The notes beneath the pieces were generated by a model. The model had not been told where the DNA came from and did not search any database. It saw only the letters and a list, made by a program, of their open reading frames with translations. The position numbers and the translations under genes are program-made. Below are positions 1-8,925 of a DNA stretch of 41,921 nt, piece by piece. The stretch is from positions 1 to 41,921 of the forward strand of contig JAGVYI010000009.1 of the NCBI GenBank assembly GCA_018303365.1, read 5' to 3'. Source of the DNA: Candidatus Woesearchaeota archaeon (lineage in GTDB: Archaea; Nanobdellota; Nanobdellia; SCGC-AAA011-G17; JACPNG01). How positions within the stretch are numbered: position 1 is the stretch's first letter; every line of letters starts with the position of its first letter.

Positions 1-3000
1 GAAAGGCTAATAGAATAATTAGAAGTAGTATTTGAATTACCTGCATTATCTATGCACCGTACAGCCCACAAATGGTCACCATTGTTACTACTAGTAAAAC
101 TCTTGCTAAAAGACTGCGAAGTGTTTACACTAATGGAATTATCAGTTTGGTCTAAAGAACCATCAAAATAAAGGCTGCAGTTTGAAAGGGCAGTATCTGT
201 AACATTATAAGAAAATCCAACAGATGTACTTGTCGAGTTTGTACCATTTACCGGAGACTCAAGATAAACAATTGGAACAATAGAGTCTAAAGAAAATGAT
301 ACAGAAGTTCTGTTTTGCTGCAAAATAGTGTCATTTGCATAAAGAAAAACTATATGGGGCCCATCGCCGCTTAAAGCAAATGTTGTATTGCCTAAAAGGG
401 TAATGTTTGTACCAGCGTCCACACCAAACCAGCGAACAGATAAGTGAGGGTCAATAGCGCTAAAGTTAAATGAAAGGTTGCTGACATCTGCATAAGTAAT
501 GTTTTGCGGATGGGAAATAAATAACGATGGTGGATTGGAATCAACTCTTATTGTATAATTACTTTCGTTAAACGCTGTCCTTCCGGCTTTGTCAAGGCAC
601 TGTACATTCCAGATGTAATCAGCATCAGGAAGCGAAATATTGGAAAAAGAGGTGAGCACCACTGAAGAAGCACCGATTGTTTCTGTATCGTTACTGCTAA
701 AACCACCTGTAAAGTTGCCATAAAGGGTACAGGTGTTTATGTTCGTATCATTGACTGTGAAATTAAACTGGACAGTTGTATTTGAAAAAGCGTTATTTAG
801 GGGTGTAGACAAATAAACAACAGGGTCAGTAGCATCAACAGTCAAAATTCTCGTTTCAGTTGTTGTTGTAGTTGTTGTATCATTGCAGGCAACATTCCAG
901 CTATGTTGCTCCTCAGATACATTTAAGTTAAAAGAATCAAGTGCGCCCACAACCACAGAGGTATGAGTTTGATTAAGAACACCATTGAGAGTAAGACTAC
1001 AATTAACAGTTGAGTCAGGAGTATCAACAATAGTATAATTAATAGAAACATTAAGACTTGTAAAGAACGTATCATTTAAAGGAAGGAGATTATTGAATTT
1101 AGGAGGACCAGTGAGACCACCAGAAATAACAAGAGAAAAGGTCTGCGGACCATTTGGAATATTCTGACCCGTAACATTAACAAGGTATGTTCCATTATCT
1201 GGAGTGGGCAAAATAACCTGCTCTACATTGTTCAAAGTATCTAATGTATCGTTATGCGGGCTTGTGAAATCATTTCCATAAAAAAGAGTACCATTAGGTG
1301 AAGTAACGCGCAAGTCAAGGTTGTTTACAAGATTAATCGAAGCAGAAGCGGTACTTGGATAATCAGTCCATACAAGGGTTGCTTTAAGTTCAACAGTATT
1401 ATTTACAACAGTATAATTAAATATTGTAGAGTTTCCAGTTGAACTAAGGCTAACGTTATCTTGATACACTATAGTGCGGGGTGAAACAGGAAAAACAGAA
1501 TTGGTGATGTTAATACGTCCCCAACCAACCTGATTACTTGGAATACCATAACCAACGTCCTGTGCACCATTAATAAGAGACGCCTTAATCAAAGAGGCAG
1601 TAGGTGTGATGCTTTGGTTTTCAACATAATACTGACGAACAAGGGCGGCAGCACCAGCAGCAAGAGGGGTTGCCATTGAAGTACCAGAACAATAAGAGTA
1701 ATTCGTATTACTAGCAAAATCAGCGTTACAAGAGCCAATACCACTAATGGTAGATTGTGTTGAAACAACATTAGTTCCAGGAGCAGCCAAGTCAGGCTTT
1801 ATCCTCCCATCATCAGTCAGACCACGACTGCTAAAAGAAGCAACTTGGTTGATATTATCAGAAGCAGCACCTTGATCCGGATGATTGTCTTCAGTTGCTG
1901 CAACACTCAAAATATTTTTTGCAGTAGCTGGGCACTGGACAGTATTTAATGTGCCACCAGTTCCATCATCGTTCCCTCCCCCAGTGTTTCCTCCAGCAAA
2001 GAGGATAAGAAAATCTGTGTTGTTAAATGCATAATCATCGACTTCAACAGAATCTGAGCTATAAGAACCGCCACAACTACCCCCCCAACTATTGCTATGA
2101 ATACGAGAACCATTTCCGTAAGCAGGAGCAAATAAGTTATGAAGATCTAAAGGAGGATAAACACTACCATTTCCTTTATCATTTCCGATAGCTTGAAAAA
2201 AAAGATTAGCACCAAAAGCGGTGCCGCGAAATTGCCCAAAACTCAAATCTCCATCACCAACAGCAGAACCAGCAACATGCGTTCCATGACCCAAATCATC
2301 ATCAGGAGAAGTGCAACTCTCGCCATAAGCAGTGCAGTCAATATTTGTAATAGTAGTCCTATTCCAAAAATCACGAAGAATTGTAGCAACATCACCAGTA
2401 TCAAGACCGCTATCAGCAATAGCAATAGTCTGACCGCTTCCATTAAGGCCATAAGTAAATGAAGTGTAGTTCGCTCCGATAATAAGCCCTCCTTGGTCAT
2501 TCAAAACAGAATAAGTAGGACGAAGAGTAACCCACTCAACAAAAGAAAGAGAAGCAATTTTTTCAATATTATCTGAAGACGTATGGAGCGCTGCAACACC
2601 ATCAGAAAAAGAAGGAAATAAAATTCCTGCCTTATCAGCCTCTAAAAGAGCCTCTGAAACATCAGTTTCTGGAAAAATACGAACCTCAAGAAAAACATCT
2701 TCATTAGAAGAAGCAACATCATTAAGAAGAGAAGGGTCAATTTTGTAAGAAGCAGCATAAGAAGAGACCCCTTCAACAAAAGAAAGACCGCGAACAGAAT
2801 CAAGCTGTGAAGAATCCAAAACAGCAAGGTAAGCATAATCCGGAAGATAACGGGAAAGAGAAACACCAAGAACCTTCAATTCATCCTTCCATAAGTCTTC
2901 AATAGGACCGCTAAGGTGAATGATGTAAGGCCTTCTCCCAGAAAAAGAAACAGAAGATGCTACCAAAAAAACCGAAGGTGTTACCGTACCTGCCTTAAGA

Positions 3001-3098
3001 TGAACTTCTGGAATTGAAGGCGGGGCATCAGCAAATCCAGGAACAATAAGGACTGCAAAAATGAGTAGAAAAAAAAGCATAATGCTACTTTTTCTCAT
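1..3098 (-). CDS. Secreted subtilisin-like (S8) serine protease with C-terminal Ig-like/beta-sandwich repeats; 3' end runs off the left edge
   Basis: Read by hand on the minus strand from ATG at 3098 (MRKSSIMLFFLLIFAVLIVPGFADAPP...; signal peptide). S8 triad motifs: IADSGLDTG (Asp), GHGTHVAGS (His), CSGTSMATPLAAG (Ser). Followed by Thr/Asn/Ser-rich repeated domains. Missing from the ORF track because no stop lies in the window. Confidence 0.9.
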   Translation of the reverse strand, partial: MRKSSIMLFFLLIFAVLIVPGFADAPPSIPEVHLKAGTVTPSVFLVASSVSFSGRRPYIIHLSGPIEDLWKDELKVLGVSLSRYLPDYAYLAVLDSSQLDSVRGLSFVEGVSSYAASYKIDPSLLNDVASSNEDVFLEVRIFPETDVSEALLEADKAGILFPSFSDGVAALHTSSDNIEKIASLSFVEWVTLRPTYSVLNDQGGLIIGANYTSFTYGLNGSGQTIAIADSGLDTGDVATILRDFWNRTTITNIDCTAYGESCTSPDDDLGHGTHVAGSAVGDGDLSFGQFRGTAFGANLFFQAIGNDKGNGSVYPPLDLHNLFAPAYGNGSRIHSNSWGGSCGGSYSSDSVEVDDYAFNNTDFLILFAGGNTGGGNDDGTGGTLNTVQCPATAKNILSVAATEDNHPDQGAASDNINQVASFSSRGLTDDGRIKPDLAAPGTNVVSTQSTISGIGSCNADFASNTNYSYCSGTSMATPLAAGAAALVRQYYVENQSITPTASLIKASLINGAQDVGYGIPSNQVGWGRINITNSVFPVSPRTIVYQDNVSLSSTGNSTIFNYTVVNNTVELKATLVWTDYPSTASASINLVNNLDLRVTSPNGTLFYGNDFTSPHNDTLDTLNNVEQVILPTPDNGTYLVNVTGQNIPNGPQTFSLVISGGLTGPPKFNNLLPLNDTFFTSLNVSINYTIVDTPDSTVNCSLTLNGVLNQTHTSVVVGALDSFNLNVSEEQHSWNVACNDTTTTTTTETRILTVDATDPVVYLSTPLNNAFSNTTVQFNFTVNDTNINTCTLYGNFTGGFSSNDTETIGASSVVLTSFSNISLPDADYIWNVQCLDKAGRTAFNESNYTIRVDSNPPSLFISHPQNITYADVSNLSFNFSAIDPHLSVRWFGVDAGTNITLLGNTTFALSGDGPHIVFLYANDTILQQNRTSVSFSLDSIVPIVYLESPVNGTNSTSTSVGFSYNVTDTALSNCSLYFDGSLDQTDNSISVNTSQSFSKSFTSSNNGDHLWAVRCIDNAGNSNTTSNYSISL

Positions 3099-3145
3099 GG
3101 GAAAAACAAGATAAGGAGAATTTATAAGGATTTAGCTAGAAAAAC

Positions 3146-3718
3146 TTAACCAATGCGACGAACACCTTTACTAAAAGAACGCTCTTCTAAAAGTTTAGAG
3201 CCATATTGCAAAGAAGAGCGGGCTTCAAGGGGGGTCATCCCAAGAACTTGGGCAAAGTTCAAAAGATCATGTGCGGGTCTCATTTCATAATGGGTTCTGG
3301 CAAAGCTTGCAAAAATCATCGGAACCTTGTATTTGCGGCATAAAAGAATATTCTGGTGCATTCTGCCCATAAAAACAAAGCGAGAAGAACTATCAGCAAG
3401 GAGAAGCGAAGAAAAGCTAAAACCAATAGCAATATGGTTTTTGACAGCAAGCTTGCAAAGAACCTGATTCAGACCAGAATTTCGATGATGAAGAAAGTCT
3501 CCTTGAGATGATTTTTCAGGGCACAAAAGAATAGAGACATTTGGTTGCTCAAGGATCTCACGATTAAACTTCCCGCCCTCAGCAACAACAAAAGATTGTG
3601 AACTACTTACGCGGCGAACATCAGATACATTTTGAAAATTGATTTGCTTAACAGGATACACCTTTGAAAAACCAAAGGGATTAGGGGGATTATCAAAAAG
3701 AACAAAGTCAACAAACAT
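3146..3718 (-). CDS. rnp3: Ribonuclease P protein component 3 (Rpp30/p30 family)
   Basis: ORF 190 aa; PHP-like Rpp30 pattern including LAVKNHIAIGFSFSSLL, MGRMHQNILLCRKYKVPMIFASFA, VLGMTPLEA. Confidence 0.8.
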   Translation of the reverse strand: MFVDFVLFDNPPNPFGFSKVYPVKQINFQNVSDVRRVSSSQSFVVAEGGKFNREILEQPNVSILLCPEKSSQGDFLHHRNSGLNQVLCKLAVKNHIAIGFSFSSLLLADSSSRFVFMGRMHQNILLCRKYKVPMIFASFARTHYEMRPAHDLLNFAQVLGMTPLEARSSLQYGSKLLEERSFSKGVRRIG

Positions 3719-3755
3719 AAAATAAGCACAATAAAAGATATTTTTAAACCTTTAG

Positions 3756-4055
3756 CTAATCAGAAGGCTGCATATAATGTCCAAAAAAAGTATATTTGAG
3801 TCCAAGAGGTCCTGCAACTCCATGAAAGCAACTTTCAGGAGAATCCCCTGATGAATTTGTACCAACAAGTATACTCAAAGGAATACCATTATGGTAACTA
3901 TTAGTGAATAAAAGATAACCTTGGTTAGTAAGACCATCAAGAAGTCTTCTTCCAACTTCAGGATTTAGTTTTATCTTTTCACCACCAGAACTAACCATGC
4001 CTTCTAAATTAAGATCAAATCTATAAAGATAAAGATTTTGAAATAGACCGGCCAT
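3756..4055 (-). CDS. Uncharacterised protein (99 aa) preceded by a structured leader
   Basis: ORF with ATG; TATA-like element (minus: gctatataaaccc) upstream of the leader. Confidence 0.55.
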   Translation of the reverse strand: MAGLFQNLYLYRFDLNLEGMVSSGGEKIKLNPEVGRRLLDGLTNQGYLLFTNSYHNGIPLSILVGTNSSGDSPESCFHGVAGPLGLKYTFFGHYMQPSD

Positions 4056-4072
4056 CGTAAATCAGTAAAAAA

Positions 4073-4108
4073 CCCTGGCAAGCTCTTCCGAAGAAGAGCC
4101 TGCTGGGG
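4073..4108 (-). promoter_or_regulatory. Stable hairpin with C(UUCG)G tetraloop followed by U6 in the 5' leader of the 3756-4055 gene
   Basis: Minus strand: CCCCAGCA-G-GCTCTTC-TTCG-GAAGAGC-T-TGCCAGGG then TTTTTT (4072-4067). 7-bp perfect inner stem, one mismatch, then 8 outer pairs with two wobbles; ATG at 4055. Confidence 0.6.
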
Positions 4109-4175
4109 AAAAAAGAGGTGATACATTTTTCAAGAAATATGGGTTTATATAGCTTTCGGTTGTAGCAACTTTAAG

Positions 4176-4202
4176 GTAGTTACAAATAGAAAAATTTATA
4201 AA
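4176..4202 (+). promoter_or_regulatory. Promoter-like element GTAGTTACAAATAG-N5-TTTATAAA
   Basis: gtagttacaaatag (4176-4189) followed by aaaaa and tttataaa; same motif and spacing at 17268. Confidence 0.5.
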
Positions 4203-4294
4203 GCATTTGGGAGAATAGCAAAAAACAAGGGGATATGCCCTTAAGAAGAAACCAGATAAACAACCTTTAAATAGCTACAAAAAAACAAGCCTAG

Positions 4295-4928
4295 ATGCAC
4301 GACAGAATTTACGATCTTCTCATAAAACAGGACGAAATAACCTGGCAAAACATCATTCTGGAGTTAATCAGAACAGAGCAGATGAACCCCTGGGATGTTG
4401 ATATCAGCCTGCTTGCAAAAAAATATTTGGAAACAGTAAGAAAGCTTCAGGAAGCAAACTTTTTTGTTTCTGGAAAAGTGCTTCTTGCACCCACCCTCAG
4501 AACAGGTATCTGAGGAGTTTGAAGAGATTGAAGAATTCAGGGATATTATTGAAATCCCGAAACTTGCAATAAAAACCCCTCAGACAAGAAAGAGAAAAGT
4601 GTCCGTCAACGACCTTCTTCTTGCACTCCATAAGGCTCTTGAGACAAGTCATAAGAAGGTCATGAAGAAAATGGAGGAAAGAAACTATGAGCACCCGGAG
4701 ATACCTCAAAAAAAGATAGACATAACAGAGCTCATAGATAATGTATACAAAAAATTGCTTGCCTATTTTGAAAGTCGGCAGAAAGTAACCTTTAGCAGAC
4801 TTGTTCAGTCAGAAAAAAGAGAGGATAAAATCCTGACATTTGTACCACTTCTCCACCTTGACAACCAATTGAAAATTAATTTAGAGCAAAAAGAGCACTT
4901 TGGTGAAATAGATATATATAAAATATAA
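4295..4928 (+). pseudogene. scpA: ScpA-family segregation/condensation protein, split into two frames (4295-4513 and about 4485-4928)
   Basis: N-part IYDLLIKQDEITWQNIILELIRTEQMNPWDVDISLLAKKYLETVRKLQEANFFVSGKVLLA and C-part IEIPKLAIKTPQTRKRKVSVNDLLLALHKALE...KVTFSRLVQSEKREDKILTFVPLLHLDNQLKINLEQKEHFGEIDIY are consecutive halves of kleisin ScpA in different frames. Confidence 0.75.
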
Positions 4929-4940
4929 AAAAAGAAGATA

Positions 4941-5135
4941 TTACTTGCGTTTATGGTCAATAGCAGCCCGGCAACCTGGACAATTGTGTTGGGCAAAAGA
5001 AATTACCCCAATAAGGACAAAAAGGACTGTCCACCAAGAAAGGTTGAAAAAATTCCAGACGCCAAAATCAACAAGCAAAAACAAGATGCCAAAGAGGAGA
5101 AAAAGAATTCCTCCAATTTTCATGCATTTTGCACA
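4941..5135 (-). CDS. Small membrane protein with terminal Cys motifs (CAKC ... CPGC)
   Basis: ORF 4941..5213; likely internal start near MIHGCAKCMKIGG; two hydrophobic segments. Confidence 0.5.
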   Translation of the reverse strand, partial: CAKCMKIGGILFLLFGILFLLVDFGVWNFFNLSWWTVLFVLIGVISFAQHNCPGCRAAIDHKRK

Positions 5136-5228
5136 ACCATGGATCATAAAAAAGATAAGTAAAACATCTATAAGAAGCTTGTGTAAATATAGGATTTGTG
5201 TAGAAAGTAGCAAATATTCATCTTCTCT

Positions 5229-6491
5229 TTACTTCTTCTTCAAAAAAGAGCCAAGAGACTCTAAAGACAAAAGCCGCTCCTTGCCGCTTTGCATATCCCG
5301 AAGTTTATACTTCTTTGAAGAAATCTCTTTCTCACCAACAAAAACAACATAAGGAATATTCATTTTATGGGCATAATCTAAATTCTTGCTCACTCCCCGG
5401 CCAATTAAATCAATTGAAGTGGAAATGCCGCAATCTCTAAGCTTTTGTGCAATAAAAAAGGATTTCTTTTGTGTGTGAATCGGAACAATATAGACAAGAG
5501 GAAGATTTAATTGCGTTTTCTGCTTTTTAGAAAGCACAGTAATAATTGGCTCAACACCAAAGGAAATCCCCACAGCAGAAACAGCGCCTTTTCCAGCATA
5601 AAGACCAATCATATTATCATAACGGCCGCCACCACAAACCGAAGAAGTCATCTCACCCTTGGTCAGAAACCCCTCAAAAACAGTACCCGTATAATACGCA
5701 AGCCCACGTGCTAAAGATAGGTTCAGCTTGACTTTTCTGCGCACAGAAGAATCAAGATAAGAAAAAAGCTCTTCAAGCTCCTTTACACCCTCCTGATTAA
5801 TATTCATCTTCTTAAGCTGAGGCAGTGTTGCAGTAGAGAAAAGAGATAAAATCTCATCAGCGGTTGAACCTGAAATCCCAATAGAGGATAATTCACCGCG
5901 GAATTCCTTTGGTGAGAGCTTCTTCAGCTTGTCAATTATGATAATCGCTTCTTCTTTTTTTGCAATACCAAAAGAATCAAGAAGAGCGTTCATAAGCTTG
6001 CGGTTATTAACCTCAATTCTGGCAGAAAGCCCCAAGCTTGAAAATACATCAATGGCAAGGCAGATAAGCTCGGCCTCACAAAGCATAGAGGAAGAACCGA
6101 CAGTATCGCAGTCACACTGGTAAAACTCACGAACCCTTCCAAGCCTTATAGGACCATCCCGGTAAACTCGTCCTATCTGGGAGCGTTTAAACGGAAACTT
6201 AAGTTCAGGGTGCATAGCAACATAGCGCGAAAGAGGAACTGTAAGATCAAAACGAAGCCCAAGCTGTCGCCCTCCCCGGTCTTTGAACTTGAAAATCTCT
6301 TTCATGACATCAGAGCCCTCTCCTGCAGCAAATTTTGCAGAAAGAATATCATATCTTTCAACCTGGGGGGTATCAAGAGGCAAGAAGCCGTAGCAGACAA
6401 AGTGCTTTTGTAGAAGCTGGAAAATAGAATCCCTGAAAAAAGTCTCCTGAACTGAAAAATCTCGCATACCACGCGGGGTCAATATATCCAT
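5229..6491 (-). CDS. hisS: Histidyl-tRNA synthetase
   Basis: MDILTPRGMRDF, RFDLTVPLSRYVA, GRVYRDGPIRLGRVREFYQCD, GLAYYTGTVFEG, CGGGRYDNMIG are class II HisRS motifs. Start placed at internal Met (ORF opens at 6539). Confidence 0.95.
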   Translation of the reverse strand: MDILTPRGMRDFSVQETFFRDSIFQLLQKHFVCYGFLPLDTPQVERYDILSAKFAAGEGSDVMKEIFKFKDRGGRQLGLRFDLTVPLSRYVAMHPELKFPFKRSQIGRVYRDGPIRLGRVREFYQCDCDTVGSSSMLCEAELICLAIDVFSSLGLSARIEVNNRKLMNALLDSFGIAKKEEAIIIIDKLKKLSPKEFRGELSSIGISGSTADEILSLFSTATLPQLKKMNINQEGVKELEELFSYLDSSVRRKVKLNLSLARGLAYYTGTVFEGFLTKGEMTSSVCGGGRYDNMIGLYAGKGAVSAVGISFGVEPIITVLSKKQKTQLNLPLVYIVPIHTQKKSFFIAQKLRDCGISTSIDLIGRGVSKNLDYAHKMNIPYVVFVGEKEISSKKYKLRDMQSGKERLLSLESLGSFLKKK

Positions 6492-6563
6492 AAGAAGAAA
6501 AGAACACAAATGGTTTATTAAGGTTGTGACAGTAAACAAAAATATCCCTATCTGTTAGACAAC

Positions 6564-7769
6564 CTAAACATGGTGCCTGTGGTATGATTGAAAAAGAATA
6601 AATCCAAAAGAAACAGATAAAAGCGCAAGAGAAGAAAAAGCCAGAAAGAGAAAAGCGCTCGGGTAACTGCCTTGTGTTATTATATAACCCAGAATAAAAC
6701 CGAAAACAGCAGCTACAATGCTGGAAAGCAGGGACTCTATTGAGAGGATTGTAGCTTTGAAATTACTCCTCTCAATTATGTCAAGAAGATAATGATTCTT
6801 AGTTTCCTTAAAACTCCAGTTAAAAGCTGAGGCAAAAATAAGAAGTGGTACAATAACAAAAGGGATTGGAAAAAGACCCAAACCAAATAAGATAGCTAAA
6901 GAAAAAAGAAGTTTAAGACCTAAAAACTGATGAAAAGAAAGATATGTTTTTACCTTGTCGTTAATAAGGAGCAAAAGGGAAACAAGAACCCTAGAAGTGG
7001 CCCAAAAAATACCATAATATATTATTGGAACGCCTAAAAAAGCCTGGTAAACATCTTTATATCCTGAAACAGAAAGAATAAGACCCATCACAAGAGATAA
7101 AAAAACCGCGTACTTGAAAAATCCAAAACGGTAACATTCCCTTACAACAGCCCAGAAGTTATGCACACCAATCTCTTTTATTTCTTCTTTTGTTCTTTCT
7201 GGAACAACCAAGAAAATAGCAGAAACAAGACCAAGGATATCTAAAAGAGCAACAACAGCAAACGGTACTCTAAAACTAATGCTTACAAGAAAAGGTATAA
7301 GGACAATAAGGGCAATAGGGATAGCAAAACCAATTGAGCTAACCCTCCCCATAACCTTTGAATATTCCTTCTCACGACCTAGTCCCCTGAGGGTCTCGTG
7401 CATAAAAGCTGTACCAGTGCCACTATGAAAAGAGATAGCAAAGTTCAGAAAAACAGCACCGACAACAAAATAAGATACACTGGTTCCAAAAAGGTATAAA
7501 AGAGTTGATATAAGCAGGGATATTTTAGAAAAGACAAGTGCTTGTTTATGTCCTATCTTATCAGCAATGTACCCGCTTGGAATCTCAAAAAAGAATCCGG
7601 CAAGATACCCTGCTAGAAGGGTAAGCCCGATACTTTTAGGAGTAGCGCCTGGAAGGGTCAAAAGATAAACCCCAAAAATAGACATAAACGGCCGTTTATG
7701 GGTAATAAGGAAAACAGTATATTTCCAGATGTTAGAAGCAAGATTTGTAGGCTGATTAGTCACACTCAA
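6564..7769 (-). CDS. MFS transporter
   Basis: 401 aa, about 12 hydrophobic segments, GYLAGFFFEIPSGYIADKIGHKQALVFSK loop 2-3 motif. Confidence 0.85.
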   Translation of the reverse strand: MSVTNQPTNLASNIWKYTVFLITHKRPFMSIFGVYLLTLPGATPKSIGLTLLAGYLAGFFFEIPSGYIADKIGHKQALVFSKISLLISTLLYLFGTSVSYFVVGAVFLNFAISFHSGTGTAFMHETLRGLGREKEYSKVMGRVSSIGFAIPIALIVLIPFLVSISFRVPFAVVALLDILGLVSAIFLVVPERTKEEIKEIGVHNFWAVVRECYRFGFFKYAVFLSLVMGLILSVSGYKDVYQAFLGVPIIYYGIFWATSRVLVSLLLLINDKVKTYLSFHQFLGLKLLFSLAILFGLGLFPIPFVIVPLLIFASAFNWSFKETKNHYLLDIIERSNFKATILSIESLLSSIVAAVFGFILGYIITQGSYPSAFLFLAFSSLALLSVSFGFILFQSYHRHHV

Positions 7770-7798
7770 TTGCCCTCCAAAAGAGGAGTATAATATGG

Positions 7799-7870
7799 GG
7801 TGGTATAGGGGAATCGAACCCCTGTCTCGGGATCCACAGTCCCGCGTTCTACCACTGAACTAATACCACC
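7799..7870 (-). tRNA. tRNA-His (GUG)
   Basis: Minus strand folds as G-1 GTGGTAT TA GTTC..GAAC G CGGGA CTGTGGA TCCCG AGAC AGGGG TTCGATT CCCCT ATACCAC C73; genome-encoded G-1 opposite C73. Confidence 0.95.
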
Positions 7871-7941
7871 ATCATAAAACAGAAAGCAGGAAGAGAATTT
7901 ATAAGCGTTTTTATAATGTTAAAAGAACCTCCACAGTATAA

Positions 7942-8478
7942 CTAAGACTTAAGAACAGAAGACATAAGTCCCCTGCTGTCAGAAACAGCAAAAACAGGAG
8001 CATTAAGGACAGCACGGGCAGAAGATAAAGAGCACCCCTTGCCAAAAAGAACAGTGCCAAGAACAGAAAGACCATTCTTGCGACAGGAAGAAATAATCCT
8101 GGACGCCTCGCGCAAAGAAGAGGCATGACCATCACAGAAAATAATAAATTCATCAACTACTTTAGGAAGAGAGGAAAAAGAATTGGCATCTTCGCGGCTC
8201 ACATCAACAAATACAAGGTCATAGTGGCTATGCACATGGGAAAGAAAGCCGGAAAAGTCAGAAAAAACAACAGAGGAAGGAACAACGCTAAGACCAGTGT
8301 CGTGAGCATAGTGAGAACCAGGATAAAGTGATAATTCAAGAAGTGGAGAAGTAAAATTAGCATCAACAACAAGAACAGTCTTTCCTGCGCCGAAAAATAA
8401 AGACCCAAACCCCAAGGAAAAAAGAGAAGAGACAGACTCACCTTTTTTTGCACATAGAACACCAATATAGCGGGTCAT
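7942..8478 (-). CDS. Degenerate MinD/ParA-like P-loop fold protein lacking a canonical Walker A
   Basis: MTRYIGVLCAKKGESVSSLFSLGFGSLFFGAGKTVLVVDANFTSPLLELSLY...YDLVFVDVS...VVDEFIIFCDGHASSLREASRIISSCRKNGLSVLGTVLFG aligns by eye with MinD, but KGGxGKT reads KKGESVSS. Confidence 0.65.
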   Translation of the reverse strand: MTRYIGVLCAKKGESVSSLFSLGFGSLFFGAGKTVLVVDANFTSPLLELSLYPGSHYAHDTGLSVVPSSVVFSDFSGFLSHVHSHYDLVFVDVSREDANSFSSLPKVVDEFIIFCDGHASSLREASRIISSCRKNGLSVLGTVLFGKGCSLSSARAVLNAPVFAVSDSRGLMSSVLKS

Positions 8479-8484
8479 AGGACA

Positions 8485-8925
8485 TCAACGGACGTAGTTA
8501 TATGCAAAGCGAACAAAGTCCTTTGTTTTCATGTAATAAAGGTGAAGTAAATCAACAGTCACCTTATAATCTCCAACAACCAAAGCAACGTTTTTATGAT
8601 ACTCATCTTGTGTCTTAAAAGGAGAACGATGAATTTTCTTAAGAAGGTGGTAAAAAGAAATATAGTCTAAGATAGCCCTTTCGCTTTTAAGCACAGAAGG
8701 AAGCATTTCAACAACCATCATTGGGTTGCTTGGAATATGCTTGACCCTACCATGTTCACGAGCAGAATGCATAATATCAGATGCAGCATACTCAATAGCT
8801 GCAATAAGGCGCTGTATGGTGTTACGAATAACATCTCCAGTTCTGGTATATTTTAAACTCACATGAAGAAGATGGTCAGCACGTTGTATTTCTAGCCTTG
8901 CACCCTCCTCATATTCATCAAGCAT
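8485..8925 (-). CDS. Uncharacterised helical protein B (putative paralogue of the next gene)
   Basis: 146 aa, ADHLLHVSLKYTRTGDVIRNTIQRLIAAIEYAASDIM; starts inside the upstream gene (8-bp overlap). Confidence 0.7.
   Translation of the reverse strand: MLDEYEEGARLEIQRADHLLHVSLKYTRTGDVIRNTIQRLIAAIEYAASDIMHSAREHGRVKHIPSNPMMVVEMLPSVLKSERAILDYISFYHLLKKIHRSPFKTQDEYHKNVALVVGDYKVTVDLLHLYYMKTKDFVRFAYNYVR

Noticed and set aside
1589-2869. Leu/Val-rich minus ORFs (1589-1771, 1946-2131, 2243-2500, 2642-2869) and the Ser/Ile-rich + ORF 2193-2462
   Set aside because: Shadow frames of the S8 protease reading frame, which is continuous through this region.
8125-8465. + ORF 8125-8331 and minus ORF 8199-8465
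   Set aside because: Alternative frames over the MinD-like gene; low-complexity hydrophobic or basic composition.
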